39,783 nucleotides of DNA from CAZZKF01 sp964654995 (GTDB lineage: Bacteria; Pseudomonadota; Alphaproteobacteria; CAZZKF01), in contig CAZZKF010000020.1 in NCBI GenBank assembly GCA_964654995.1, positions 1-39,783 of the forward strand, read 5' to 3'. The translations under genes were made by a program, and so were the position numbers. The notes below the pieces were generated by a model. The model had not been told where the DNA came from and made no database searches. It saw only the letters and a program-made list of their open reading frames with translations. The number at the start of each line of letters is the position of its first letter. The first letter of the stretch is position 1. Positions 26,452 to 34,013 of this stretch are shown here, one piece after another.

Positions 26452-27687
26452 ATGACGCGACATGCCACACTGCCGATCCTGGTTGCGGTTCTCGCTTTCA
26501 GCCTGAGCGCCCGGGCCGCGGACCACAATGAACCGGCTCGCGACGAGGTGCCGGCGCACACGACCCTCCTGGGCTTCACCCCCTGGCCACCGGACCTGAC
26601 GGAACAGGCGGTGGTCCGGGCTTACAGTTTCATCGACGAGCACGCCAATCTGATCGCCCATCATTTCGACAGCGGCGTGCCGTGGGATCAGGCGCTGGCC
26701 GATGCCCGCTTTCCCGGGCCGGTGGAAGAAGACTGGTCGACGCGCCGCCAGCTCACCCCGCGGCGCATGCCGGTCTATCTGGCGCTCACCCCGTTGAACG
26801 AGGACCGTGACGGCCTGGCGCTGGCCTGGAGCGAACAGGGCGACAATCAGCCGCTGTCCGGCGCATGGGCGGCCCGGCGGCTCAACGATGAACGGGTGAA
26901 GACCGCCTATCTCAACTATGTGCGGCGAGCCATCGCCTATTTCCGGCCCCGCTATCTGGCCATCGGGATCGAGAGCAACATCCTGATCTCCAAGGCGCCG
27001 CGGCTCTGGGACGACTATCTCGAGCTCAACGCCTATGTCTATCGGGCGATCAAGCGCGAGCATCCCGACCTTCCGGTGTTCGCCACCGTGCAATACGAGC
27101 ACCTGCGCGGCATCGAGGACGAGGCCAAGGCCAACCTGCGCCTTCAGCAGCCCGGCGTGCGCCAACTGATGCAGAACAGCGATCTGATGGCACTCAGCAC
27201 CTATCGCTTCGGGGTTATTCATCCCAATCCGATGACGCCGGATTATTTCGATCTGGCGGAGAGCTTCGGGCGGCCGGTGGCCGTCGCCGAAAGCGGCGAC
27301 ATCTCGAAGACCGTACGGGTCTTCGGCATGACCCTCAAGGCCAGCGAGGCCGACCAGAAGGCCTTCGTTACCGGTCTGCTGGCCCACGCCACGGCGCGCG
27401 GCTATCCCTTCGTCGTCAACTGGCTGGCAATCGATTTCGACCCGCTCTTGAAGCGACTGCCGAAGGAGGTGCGCGAGGTGGCGTCGATCTTTGTGCACAC
27501 CGGATTGCAGCGCGCCGATGGCCGCAACAAGCCGGCGCTCGCCGTCTGGGACGCCTATCTGCAGGCCTCGTCCCTGTTCCCCTGTCCCGCCATTCTGCCG
27601 GCAGCGCACCCGGACGCCCATGGCAGGGCTCCGACGCGGTCCTGGTCCAATCCTGACCGCCGGCCGAAATCAGTAGAGCGACGCTAG
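26452..27687 (+). CDS. Exported TIM-barrel, glycosidase-like protein
   Basis: The 411-residue product has a signal peptide (ILVAVLAFSLSARA, cleaved near residue 22). I recognise no exact family, but the body resembles clan GH-A glycoside hydrolases: LGFTPWPPD at the first strand, a strand with YLAIGIESN holding Glu174, and RPVAVAESG holding Glu280. These are about one hundred residues apart, as for the acid/base and nucleophile of such barrels. The usual Asn before the first Glu is missing, so activity is uncertain. The tail (RSWSNPDRRPKSVERR) is low-complexity, and its stop overlaps the convergent peroxiredoxin stop by four bases. The start is placed by AGGG upstream of the ATG. Confidence 0.75.
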   Translation: MTRHATLPILVAVLAFSLSARAADHNEPARDEVPAHTTLLGFTPWPPDLTEQAVVRAYSFIDEHANLIAHHFDSGVPWDQALADARFPGPVEEDWSTRRQLTPRRMPVYLALTPLNEDRDGLALAWSEQGDNQPLSGAWAARRLNDERVKTAYLNYVRRAIAYFRPRYLAIGIESNILISKAPRLWDDYLELNAYVYRAIKREHPDLPVFATVQYEHLRGIEDEAKANLRLQQPGVRQLMQNSDLMALSTYRFGVIHPNPMTPDYFDLAESFGRPVAVAESGDISKTVRVFGMTLKASEADQKAFVTGLLAHATARGYPFVVNWLAIDFDPLLKRLPKEVREVASIFVHTGLQRADGRNKPALAVWDAYLQASSLFPCPAILPAAHPDAHGRAPTRSWSNPDRRPKSVERR

Positions 27688-28325
27688 CCTTTCAGCACGT
27701 TGAGGATTTCGTCGGGCTCGAGGCGGGCGGTGTAGTTGGCGTCGACGAAGGCCTTGACGATCACGCCATCGGTGCCGATCACATAGGTCGCCGGGATCGG
27801 CAGCTCGAAAGTGTCCTCGCCGTTGTGCGCCGGCAGGTCGATGCCGAACTGCGCGTAGATCGGGCGCAGTTCCTCGGCCAGCGTGAACACCAGGCCGAAT
27901 TGACGCGCCACCCGATTGCCGACGTCCGAGAGCACATCGAACGCGAGCGCATGCTTTTCCGCCATCGTTTGAGAGTGCGGCGGCGTCTGCGGCGAAATCG
28001 CTACCAGCGAGGCGCCCAAGTCCTCGATCTCGGGCAACGCGTCCTGCAGCGCCTTGATCTCGAGATTGCAGTAGGGGCACCACTCACCGCGATAGAAGCT
28101 GATGACGACGGGACCTTTCTCCAGCAGCTCACTGAGCGAGACCTCGCCACCCTTGTGGTCTGGCAGCTTGAAATCGGGGGCGGTATCGCCTTCCTTCAAT
28201 GCCTTGTTCTCGATGCCCGAAGCCTTCAGCTTCTCGGTCGCCTTCTGCATGATCTCCAGCACGTTGGCCGGAATCTGCCTGGCCGCCTCGGCGGTCATTT
28301 CCCTGATGCGTTCACTCAAAGACAT
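27684..28325 (-). CDS. AhpC/TSA-type peroxiredoxin
   Basis: Peroxiredoxins reduce peroxides through an active-site Cys. The 213-residue protein has GDTAPDFKLPDHKGGEVSLSELL, then VVISFYRGEWCPYCNLEI with C83 and C86, and the thioredoxin-fold strands VAISPQTP and IPATYVIGTDGVIVKAF. The WCPYC motif places it in the bacterial AhpC/TSA-like group close to thioredoxin-like reductases. It has no signal peptide, so it is cytoplasmic. An N-terminal helical extension of about 45 residues precedes the fold. The start has GGGAG about 12 bases upstream. It may share a transcript with the acyl-CoA ligase gene, which ends 58 bases upstream. Confidence 0.9.
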   Translation of the reverse strand: MSLSERIREMTAEAARQIPANVLEIMQKATEKLKASGIENKALKEGDTAPDFKLPDHKGGEVSLSELLEKGPVVISFYRGEWCPYCNLEIKALQDALPEIEDLGASLVAISPQTPPHSQTMAEKHALAFDVLSDVGNRVARQFGLVFTLAEELRPIYAQFGIDLPAHNGEDTFELPIPATYVIGTDGVIVKAFVDANYTARLEPDEILNVLKG

Positions 28326-28382
28326 GGTCTCGTCACTCCCTTCTGACAGGTCCGGATCATCCCCCCGATCGGCCCGCAGCCG

Positions 28383-29948
28383 TCATCTGTTATCATGTGC
28401 GCCGGCTGGGCCGCCAATCATCTTTTCGTGTGTTTCCGCCAGAGCCTCGCGCAAGACCTTCTTGTCGATCTTGCCGACCCCGGTCTTGGGCAGGGCATCC
28501 ATGATCTCGATTGCGGACGGTACCTTGTAAGGGGCCAGTTCGGTGCGGCAGAATTGGCGCAGGGCCTCTGGGTCGAATGCGGCGCCGGCGCGCGGCACCA
28601 CCGCGGCGATGACCGCCTCGCCCTTGTAGGCATGCGGCACGCCGACCACCGCCGCTTCGAGGATGTCGGGATGGCGGTGGAGCACCTCCTCGATCTCGCG
28701 GGGAAAGACATTGTAGCCGGAGACCAGCACCATCTCCTTCTTGCGGTCGCGGATGTACAGATAGCCGTCTTCGTCGAATTCGCCGATGTCGGTGGTATAG
28801 AGCCAGCCCCGTTTAAGTGTGCGTGCGGTTTCCTCGGGCAGATTGCGATAGCCCGACATGATCTGCGGCCCGCGCACCCGGATCTCGCCGGCTTCGCCGG
28901 CCGGCAGCACCCGGGTGCCTTCCTCCAGATCGACGATCTCGATCTCGGTTTCGGGCAGCGCGATGCCGGCCGATCCCGGTTTGTGGGGCCCAGTAAGCGG
29001 ATTGAAGCTGACGATCGGTCCGCATTCGGTCTGACCATAGCCCTCGAGCACCGGCGCGCCGGTGGCTCGCTGCCAGCGCCGACACAATTCGGCCGGCAGG
29101 GCGGCCGAGCCGGAGTAGCAGAAATAGAGCGACGAGAAGTCGGTGCGGGCGAAATCCGGATGGCTGATGAGGCCGGTAAACAGGGTCGGGCTGCCGGCGA
29201 AAATGGTGATGCGCTCGCGCCCGAAGGCGGCCAGCGTTTCCTCCGGATCATAGCGCGGCAAGATCACCAGGCACGAGCGCGCATACACCATGTTGTACAT
29301 CATCGAGGCGGCATAGACGTGAAACAGCGGCATTACGCAGAGCAGCCGCTCGGTCTCGGGCCGGGTCGGAATAAGGCCCTGCCATTGCCGGATGTTGGCG
29401 GCAATCGCCCCGTGGGCGAGATTCACCCCCTTGGCGCGCCCCGTGGTGCCGCCGGTGTATTGCAGGGTGGCGAACGTCGACGGCTCCGGAAACGGCTGCG
29501 GCAGTTCGGCGCTGTCATCGCCGCGCCATTGGGTCAGCCTTCGCCCGCCTTCGCCGATCGCCCAGGTGTGGGGAATGCCGAGCTCAGCGGCCAGGGGTGC
29601 CAGAACGTCCGCCTTTTCGGCGTCGAACATCAGGAGCGTCGGGGCGGCATCCGCGAGGATCTCGCGCAGCTCGCGCGCCGTATAGAGGGGATTGAGCGGC
29701 ACCGCCTGCGCATGCGCCGCCTGAATGCCGAACATCGCAATGCAGATGTCGGGCGAATTGCCCAGCACCAGCGCCACCCGCTCGCCGGCTGCGCCGAGCG
29801 CCATCAATTCGCCGGCTAATCGGGCGGCACAGCGGGCGTATTCGGCGTAAGTGAGGCGCTCGTCGCCGCAGACCAGAGCCTCGGCCTGCGGTGCCGCTCG
29901 GACGGCGGCGGCCAGCATCTCGACGGTGCTGCGGAAGGCGTTGCTCAT
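28383..29948 (-). CDS. Long-chain acyl-CoA ligase-like AMP-forming enzyme
   Basis: ANL-superfamily ligases activate carboxylates with ATP and load them on CoA. The 521-residue protein has the ATP motif LQYTGGTTGRAKGVNLAH, MPLFHVYAAS, EGYGQTECGPIVSFNP, YTTDIGEFDEDGYLYIRDRKKEM and the C-terminal catalytic Lys region PKTGVGKIDKK. This pattern fits the fatty-acyl-CoA synthetase (FadD-like) group, but substrate chain length cannot be read from sequence. I chose the ATG at 29948 (MSNAFRST) because it has GGAG 4-7 bases upstream; the in-frame upstream Met has no support. Confidence 0.9.
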   Translation of the reverse strand: MSNAFRSTVEMLAAAVRAAPQAEALVCGDERLTYAEYARCAARLAGELMALGAAGERVALVLGNSPDICIAMFGIQAAHAQAVPLNPLYTARELREILADAAPTLLMFDAEKADVLAPLAAELGIPHTWAIGEGGRRLTQWRGDDSAELPQPFPEPSTFATLQYTGGTTGRAKGVNLAHGAIAANIRQWQGLIPTRPETERLLCVMPLFHVYAASMMYNMVYARSCLVILPRYDPEETLAAFGRERITIFAGSPTLFTGLISHPDFARTDFSSLYFCYSGSAALPAELCRRWQRATGAPVLEGYGQTECGPIVSFNPLTGPHKPGSAGIALPETEIEIVDLEEGTRVLPAGEAGEIRVRGPQIMSGYRNLPEETARTLKRGWLYTTDIGEFDEDGYLYIRDRKKEMVLVSGYNVFPREIEEVLHRHPDILEAAVVGVPHAYKGEAVIAAVVPRAGAAFDPEALRQFCRTELAPYKVPSAIEIMDALPKTGVGKIDKKVLREALAETHEKMIGGPAGAHDNR

Positions 29949-29996
29949 CGGGCTCCATCCTGAATCGCCGGACCGATTGGTCAAGGGTGCCGGCCC

Positions 29997-30200
29997 GTGC
30001 CATCCCTTGCAAGTGCCAAAAAGTCGGATAAGCCTGCCGCGGACGCGGTCGTCGCCATCGGAGGCGGCTCAACTCTGGGGGTGGGCAAGATTCTCGCCGT
30101 CCATGACGGCCTGCCCTGGATTGCCGTGCCGACGACCTGTTGCGGGTCCGGGATGACCCGCATTCGCGAGATGAAGATCGGCGCGAAGAAACGCACCCGG
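29997..30200 (+). pseudogene. Remnant of an iron-dependent alcohol dehydrogenase/maleylacetate reductase
   Basis: A short frame encodes DAVVAIGGGSTLGVGKILA, then GLPWIAVPTTCCGSGMT. This matches the NAD-binding GGGS loop and the following PTTxxxGSxMT segment of iron-containing alcohol dehydrogenases, in particular maleylacetate reductase-like members. About 60 residues align; the N-terminal strand region and the whole metal-binding C-terminal domain are missing. The frame runs out into unrelated sequence and stops at 30264-30266. It is a decayed fragment, in a 347-base gap with nothing else recognisable. Confidence 0.65.
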
Positions 30201-30295
30201 GTGGATGATGCTGCCTTTTCGAGGCGGCCTGCGAAGGCCACCCGCCGACCTGAGCCGAAGCCTTAGACGGGCGCGGAGCGGGGAACGGACCGACC

Positions 30296-31186
30296 CTACA
30301 GGGCGCAGCCGGCACCGCCCGGCGTGGAGCTGCCGGCGCGTTGGAGCAAGCCGGAGTCGGCCAGCGGCTGGGCGACATTGGCGCGCCAGCCGGAGGCCGA
30401 CGAATAGTCCCGGCCCAGAACCATCTGCGGCGACAGCTCGGGCCATGACTTGCCGTCGCGGTAGTCGAACAGCAGCGCCATGGCGATATATTCCCGCGGG
30501 TACCAGAATCCATTCAGCACCTTGGCAAGTGCGAAAACTTTTTCTTCCGACATGCCTTGCGAGATCGCCAACTCGAGGAACCCGAGCATGGCCGAGCCGT
30601 GGTTGCAGTCCTGGGCAGCGGCATTGTTGTCGCAGCACGGGCGGTAAATGCCGTTCGCCAGCGCCGCAATCTTGGTTTCCTGGTCGGGCGTCAGGGACAG
30701 GGTCTCGACCTTGGCGAAATAAGCCGCTCCGTTGCTTTCCTTGCCCAGCGTCCAGCCGCCGGTGCTGGCAAGTCTGGCCAATTCGTCGTCGCTGAGCGGC
30801 ATGGCGGTGCGGGAAAAACCGGTCTTGGTGGCCAGTCCCAGCGGCCACAGCAAGGTGAGCAGATCGGTGCTGTTATCAACGGATATGACGATGCCGCCAT
30901 CGTCGGCCCCGTACAGGACCTTCATCATCCAGGCCGGGACTCCGCCCCGATCCTTGTAAATCGCGGTCAGTTTCTCGGGAACGATGACGCCGGCCTTGAC
31001 CAGCCGGGCGATCGAATCGCCGAACTCGACGCCGGTGTGAACCTCGGCCGGGAGCACCTGACGCTGTGCCGCCTCGATCGGATCGGGGGTCAGATAGTCA
31101 AAGAGGTCGCGACTGAAAAAGCCGGCCGTATAGGCGCCGGCGACCGCCGCCGTCGACCAGAGAATCTGCCGTCTGCTGATTGTCAT
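30296..31186 (-). CDS. Tat-type exported protein with CC...DCNHG motif
   Basis: The 296-residue product begins MTISRRQILWSTAAVAGAYTA, a twin-arginine-like signal or anchor. No known enzyme family is evident. The central IYRPCCDNNAAAQDCNHGSAMLGFLEL carries C184, C185, C194 and H196, which look like a metal or cofactor site. Conserved-looking segments follow (LELAISQGMSEEKVFALAKVLNGFWYPREYIAMALLF). I recall CNHG-type proteins in other bacteria but cannot name a function. The ATG at 31186 has GAGGAC upstream. It lies 84 bases after the 58-residue Gly/Cys peptide gene on the same strand, likely one operon. Confidence 0.75.
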   Translation of the reverse strand: MTISRRQILWSTAAVAGAYTAGFFSRDLFDYLTPDPIEAAQRQVLPAEVHTGVEFGDSIARLVKAGVIVPEKLTAIYKDRGGVPAWMMKVLYGADDGGIVISVDNSTDLLTLLWPLGLATKTGFSRTAMPLSDDELARLASTGGWTLGKESNGAAYFAKVETLSLTPDQETKIAALANGIYRPCCDNNAAAQDCNHGSAMLGFLELAISQGMSEEKVFALAKVLNGFWYPREYIAMALLFDYRDGKSWPELSPQMVLGRDYSSASGWRANVAQPLADSGLLQRAGSSTPGGAGCAL

Positions 31187-31270
31187 CACACTGTCCTCGC
31201 TGGAAATCCGCCGTTTCTTCCAGAGCGCTGCCGTGGTCGCCAAGCCGGTCGACGCAGCACCACTGACCGC

Positions 31271-31447
31271 TCAGGCGGCCTTGTCCGGGTCGTCGGAGGC
31301 GGCATCCGGACCTTTTCCACCACCGCAGCAGCCACCACCGCCGCCACGACCGCCACCGCCGCCACCATGGCGGTGACCGAAGAGATGCATCGCGCCCATG
31401 CCTCCGAACAAAAGGAGCCAAATCCAGTTTTCACTCAGCCATTCCAT
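31271..31447 (-). CDS. 58-residue membrane peptide rich in Gly, His and Cys
   Basis: The peptide starts MEWLSENWIWLLLFGGMG, one membrane segment, then has HLFGHRH, a run of 11 Gly broken by one Arg, CC, and an acidic tail ending DPDKAA. The ATG at 31447 has GGAGAT 5-6 bases upstream, a good site. The layout resembles small DUF2933-like membrane peptides found with metal-handling genes, but that is a comparison of style only. His and vicinal Cys could bind a metal. It precedes the Cys/His motif protein on the same strand. Confidence 0.7.
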   Translation of the reverse strand: MEWLSENWIWLLLFGGMGAMHLFGHRHGGGGGGRGGGGGCCGGGKGPDAASDDPDKAA

Positions 31448-31698
31448 ATTGGATCTCCGCCGATCGTAGCCGTCAACTTATGAGCGGCCGGTTAATCGAT
31501 GACCCGACCTGCCCGCGCGACGGCCCAAATTTAAACGCCGCACCCGGGGTATTCAGGGCGCATGCCGAAGAGCCCGGCAAACCGTTAGAGCCGATATGAG
31601 GCCTAAAGTCCATAGGTTCAAGAGGGGTTTTCTGGCGGCGAGCCGCATCCTGTCTCGACCGGGGTTCAAATTCGATTTACGGGACCCATTTTTCCATT

Positions 31699-31714
31699 AT
31701 ATTGAACGCAATAT
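31699..31714. promoter_or_regulatory. Perfect inverted repeat upstream of kbl
   Basis: ATATTG-AACG-CAATAT is a perfect 6-bp inverted repeat 32 bases before the kbl start, in an AT-rich patch. The location fits an operator overlapping the transcript start. The shape (ATTG-N4-CAAT core) is reminiscent of MarR-type sites, but no regulator is nearby. Confidence 0.4.
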
Positions 31715-31745
31715 CTCCGCCTCCGTCCGACATGAGGAACACGCC

Positions 31746-32975
31746 ATGAGCCAGGCGTTCTATCAGCATTTGCAAAAGGAAACGGCGGCCTTGAACGAGG
31801 CCGGTCTCTACAAGACCGAGCGCGTCCTGCATACCCCGCAAGGCGTGCCGATCACCGTCGATGATGGCATTGGCGGCACGCCCCGGCGGGTGCTCAACTT
31901 CTGTGCCAACAACTATCTGGGGCTGGCGAACGAGCCGGCTTTGGTGGCGGCGGCCAAGGATGCGCTCGATCGCTACGGCTTCGGCATGGCCTCGGTGCGC
32001 TTCATCTGCGGCACGCAGTCGCCGCACAAGGAGCTGGAGGCGCGCCTTGCCCGGTTTCTCGGTAAAGAGGACGCAATTCTCTATTCGTCCTGCTTCGATG
32101 CCAACACCGGGCTGTTCGAAACCATCCTCGGCGAACAGGACGCGATCATCTCGGATGCGCTCAATCACGCCAGCATCATCGACGGCGTCCGCCTTAGCAA
32201 GGCGCGCCGGCTGCGCTATGCCAACAACGACATGGCGGAACTGGAGGCGCGGCTGCGCGAGGCCCAGGATTGCCGCTTTCGTCTGATCGCCACTGACGGC
32301 GTTTTCTCGATGGACGGGATCGTCGCCAATCTGCCGGCGATCTGCGATCTTGCCGAGCGTTACGATGCCCTGGTGATGGTCGATGATTCGCACGCCGTCG
32401 GCGTGCTTGGCAAACATGGCCGCGGTTCGCCCGAGCATTGCGGGGTAATGGATCGCATCGACATCCTCACCGGCACCCTGGGCAAGGCCCTGGGGGGCGC
32501 GTCGGGCGGCTATACGGCGGGGCGCGCCGAGCTGGTCGCCTGGCTGCGCCAGCGCTCGCGCCCGTACCTGTTTTCCAATGCCCTGGCCCCGGTGGTGACG
32601 TGTACCAGCCTGAAGGCGCTGGATATCATCGAATCGTCGAACGCCCTGCGCGCGCGACTTCATGAAAACAGCCGCATCATGCGCCGGGGCCTGGAGGCGG
32701 CGGGCTTTACATTGGCCGGCGCCGATCATCCGATCATTCCAGTGATGATCGGCGACGCCGCACTGGCCGCACAGATGGCCGACGCCTTGTTGCAAGAGGG
32801 CATCTACGTGATCGGCTTTTCATTCCCCGTGGTGCCCAAAGGGGCGGCGCGCATCCGCCTGCAGATGTGCGCCGATCATACGTCCGAGCAGATCGAACAG
32901 GCCGTCGATGCGTTCGTGCGGATCGGCGCTCGCCTCGGCGTCATCGACGGTGGCCGCAAGGAGAACGGTGCATGA
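31746..32975 (+). CDS. kbl: 2-amino-3-ketobutyrate CoA ligase (glycine C-acetyltransferase)
   Basis: Kbl is a pyridoxal-phosphate enzyme that cleaves 2-amino-3-ketobutyrate with CoA into glycine and acetyl-CoA, the second step of threonine degradation. The 409-residue protein shows FCANNYLGLANEP, GFGMASVRFICGTQSPHKELE, SDALNHASIIDGVRLSKA, VMVDDSHAVGVLGKHGRG and the PLP-lysine segment TGTLGKALGGASGGY. The C-terminus runs about ten residues past the usual end. I chose the ATG at 31746, preceded by GAGGAA; an in-frame upstream extension lacks homology. It overlaps tdh by four bases. Confidence 0.97.
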   Translation: MSQAFYQHLQKETAALNEAGLYKTERVLHTPQGVPITVDDGIGGTPRRVLNFCANNYLGLANEPALVAAAKDALDRYGFGMASVRFICGTQSPHKELEARLARFLGKEDAILYSSCFDANTGLFETILGEQDAIISDALNHASIIDGVRLSKARRLRYANNDMAELEARLREAQDCRFRLIATDGVFSMDGIVANLPAICDLAERYDALVMVDDSHAVGVLGKHGRGSPEHCGVMDRIDILTGTLGKALGGASGGYTAGRAELVAWLRQRSRPYLFSNALAPVVTCTSLKALDIIESSNALRARLHENSRIMRRGLEAAGFTLAGADHPIIPVMIGDAALAAQMADALLQEGIYVIGFSFPVVPKGAARIRLQMCADHTSEQIEQAVDAFVRIGARLGVIDGGRKENGA

Positions 32976-34000
32976 AAGCCCTGGTCAAGAAACGGGCCGG
33001 GCGCGGCATCTGGATGGAGGATGTACCGGAGCCCGAGATCGGCATCGACGACGTGCTGATCCGTATCCGCAAGACGGCGATCTGCGGCACCGACCTGCAC
33101 ATCTACAACTGGGAGGATTGGGTGCGCGACGCGGTCCCCATTCCCAACGTGCTGGGCCATGAATTCGTCGGCGAGGTGGCCGCCATCGGCGCCAACGTCG
33201 ATGGCGTCGAGGTCGGACAGCGGGTCTCCGGCGAAGGCCATATCGTCTGCCATATCTGCCGCAACTGCCGGGCCGGCAAGTACCATCTGTGTCGCAACAC
33301 CAAAGGAGTCGGCGTCAACCGCCCCGGCGCCTTCGCCGAATATCTGGCGATTCCGGCGGCCAACGTCTACAAGGTGCCGGACGATATTCCGGACGACATC
33401 GCCGCCATTTACGATCCCTTCGGCAACGCGACACATACGGCGCTGTCCTTCGATCTGGTCGGCGAGGACGTGCTGGTCACCGGCGCCGGGCCGATCGGCA
33501 TCATGGCGGCCGCCATTGCCCGCCACGTCGGTGCCCGCCATGTGGTGATCACCGATATCAATCCCTACAAGCTGGAGCTGGCGCGAAAAATGGGCATTCG
33601 CCACACCGTGCATGTCGGCCATGAGACCATCGCCGCCAAGTTCGAGGAGCTGGGCATGCGCGAGGGCTTCGACGTCGGCATGGAAATGTCGGGCACCGGC
33701 GCCGCCTTGACCGAGCTCATCGGCTGGATGAACCCCGGCGGCAAGGTGGCGCTGCTCGGCATTCCGCCGGATGGCACCGGGATTAAATGGACCGACGTGA
33801 TCTTCAAGAGCCTGACCATCAAGGGCATCTACGGGCGCGAGATGTTCGAGACCTGGTACAAGATGACGGCGCTCCTGCAATCGGGCCTCGATCTTGGCCC
33901 CGTCATCACCCACCATTTCCCGGTCGATGACTACGCGCAGGCATTTGCGCTGATGAACCAGGGTCACACCGGCAAGGTGATCCTCGACTGGACGGCGTGA
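32972..34000 (+). CDS. tdh: L-threonine 3-dehydrogenase
   Basis: Tdh is the zinc, NAD-dependent dehydrogenase that oxidises L-threonine to 2-amino-3-ketobutyrate, the substrate of Kbl. The 342-residue protein matches the E. coli enzyme in length. It has the catalytic zinc site with C38 (AICGTDLHIYNW), GHEFVGEV, the structural zinc Cys cluster CHICRNCRAGKYHLC, and the NAD loop VTGAGPIGIMAA. MNPGGKVALLGIP and FKSLTIKGIYGREMFETWYKM are also typical. The ATGA overlap with kbl couples the two enzymes, which would limit release of the unstable intermediate. Confidence 0.97.
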   Translation: MKALVKKRAGRGIWMEDVPEPEIGIDDVLIRIRKTAICGTDLHIYNWEDWVRDAVPIPNVLGHEFVGEVAAIGANVDGVEVGQRVSGEGHIVCHICRNCRAGKYHLCRNTKGVGVNRPGAFAEYLAIPAANVYKVPDDIPDDIAAIYDPFGNATHTALSFDLVGEDVLVTGAGPIGIMAAAIARHVGARHVVITDINPYKLELARKMGIRHTVHVGHETIAAKFEELGMREGFDVGMEMSGTGAALTELIGWMNPGGKVALLGIPPDGTGIKWTDVIFKSLTIKGIYGREMFETWYKMTALLQSGLDLGPVITHHFPVDDYAQAFALMNQGHTGKVILDWTA

Positions 34001-34013
34001 GGCGAGGGGTGGT

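Noticed and set aside
31448..31745. Glycine riboswitch ahead of kbl.
   Set aside because: I looked for the tandem aptamer core and found no matching paired elements.
31596..31745. 50-codon upstream extension of kbl in frame.
   Set aside because: It lacks homology to Kbl and would include the palindrome and promoter-like region; the ATG at 31746 has a proper ribosome site.
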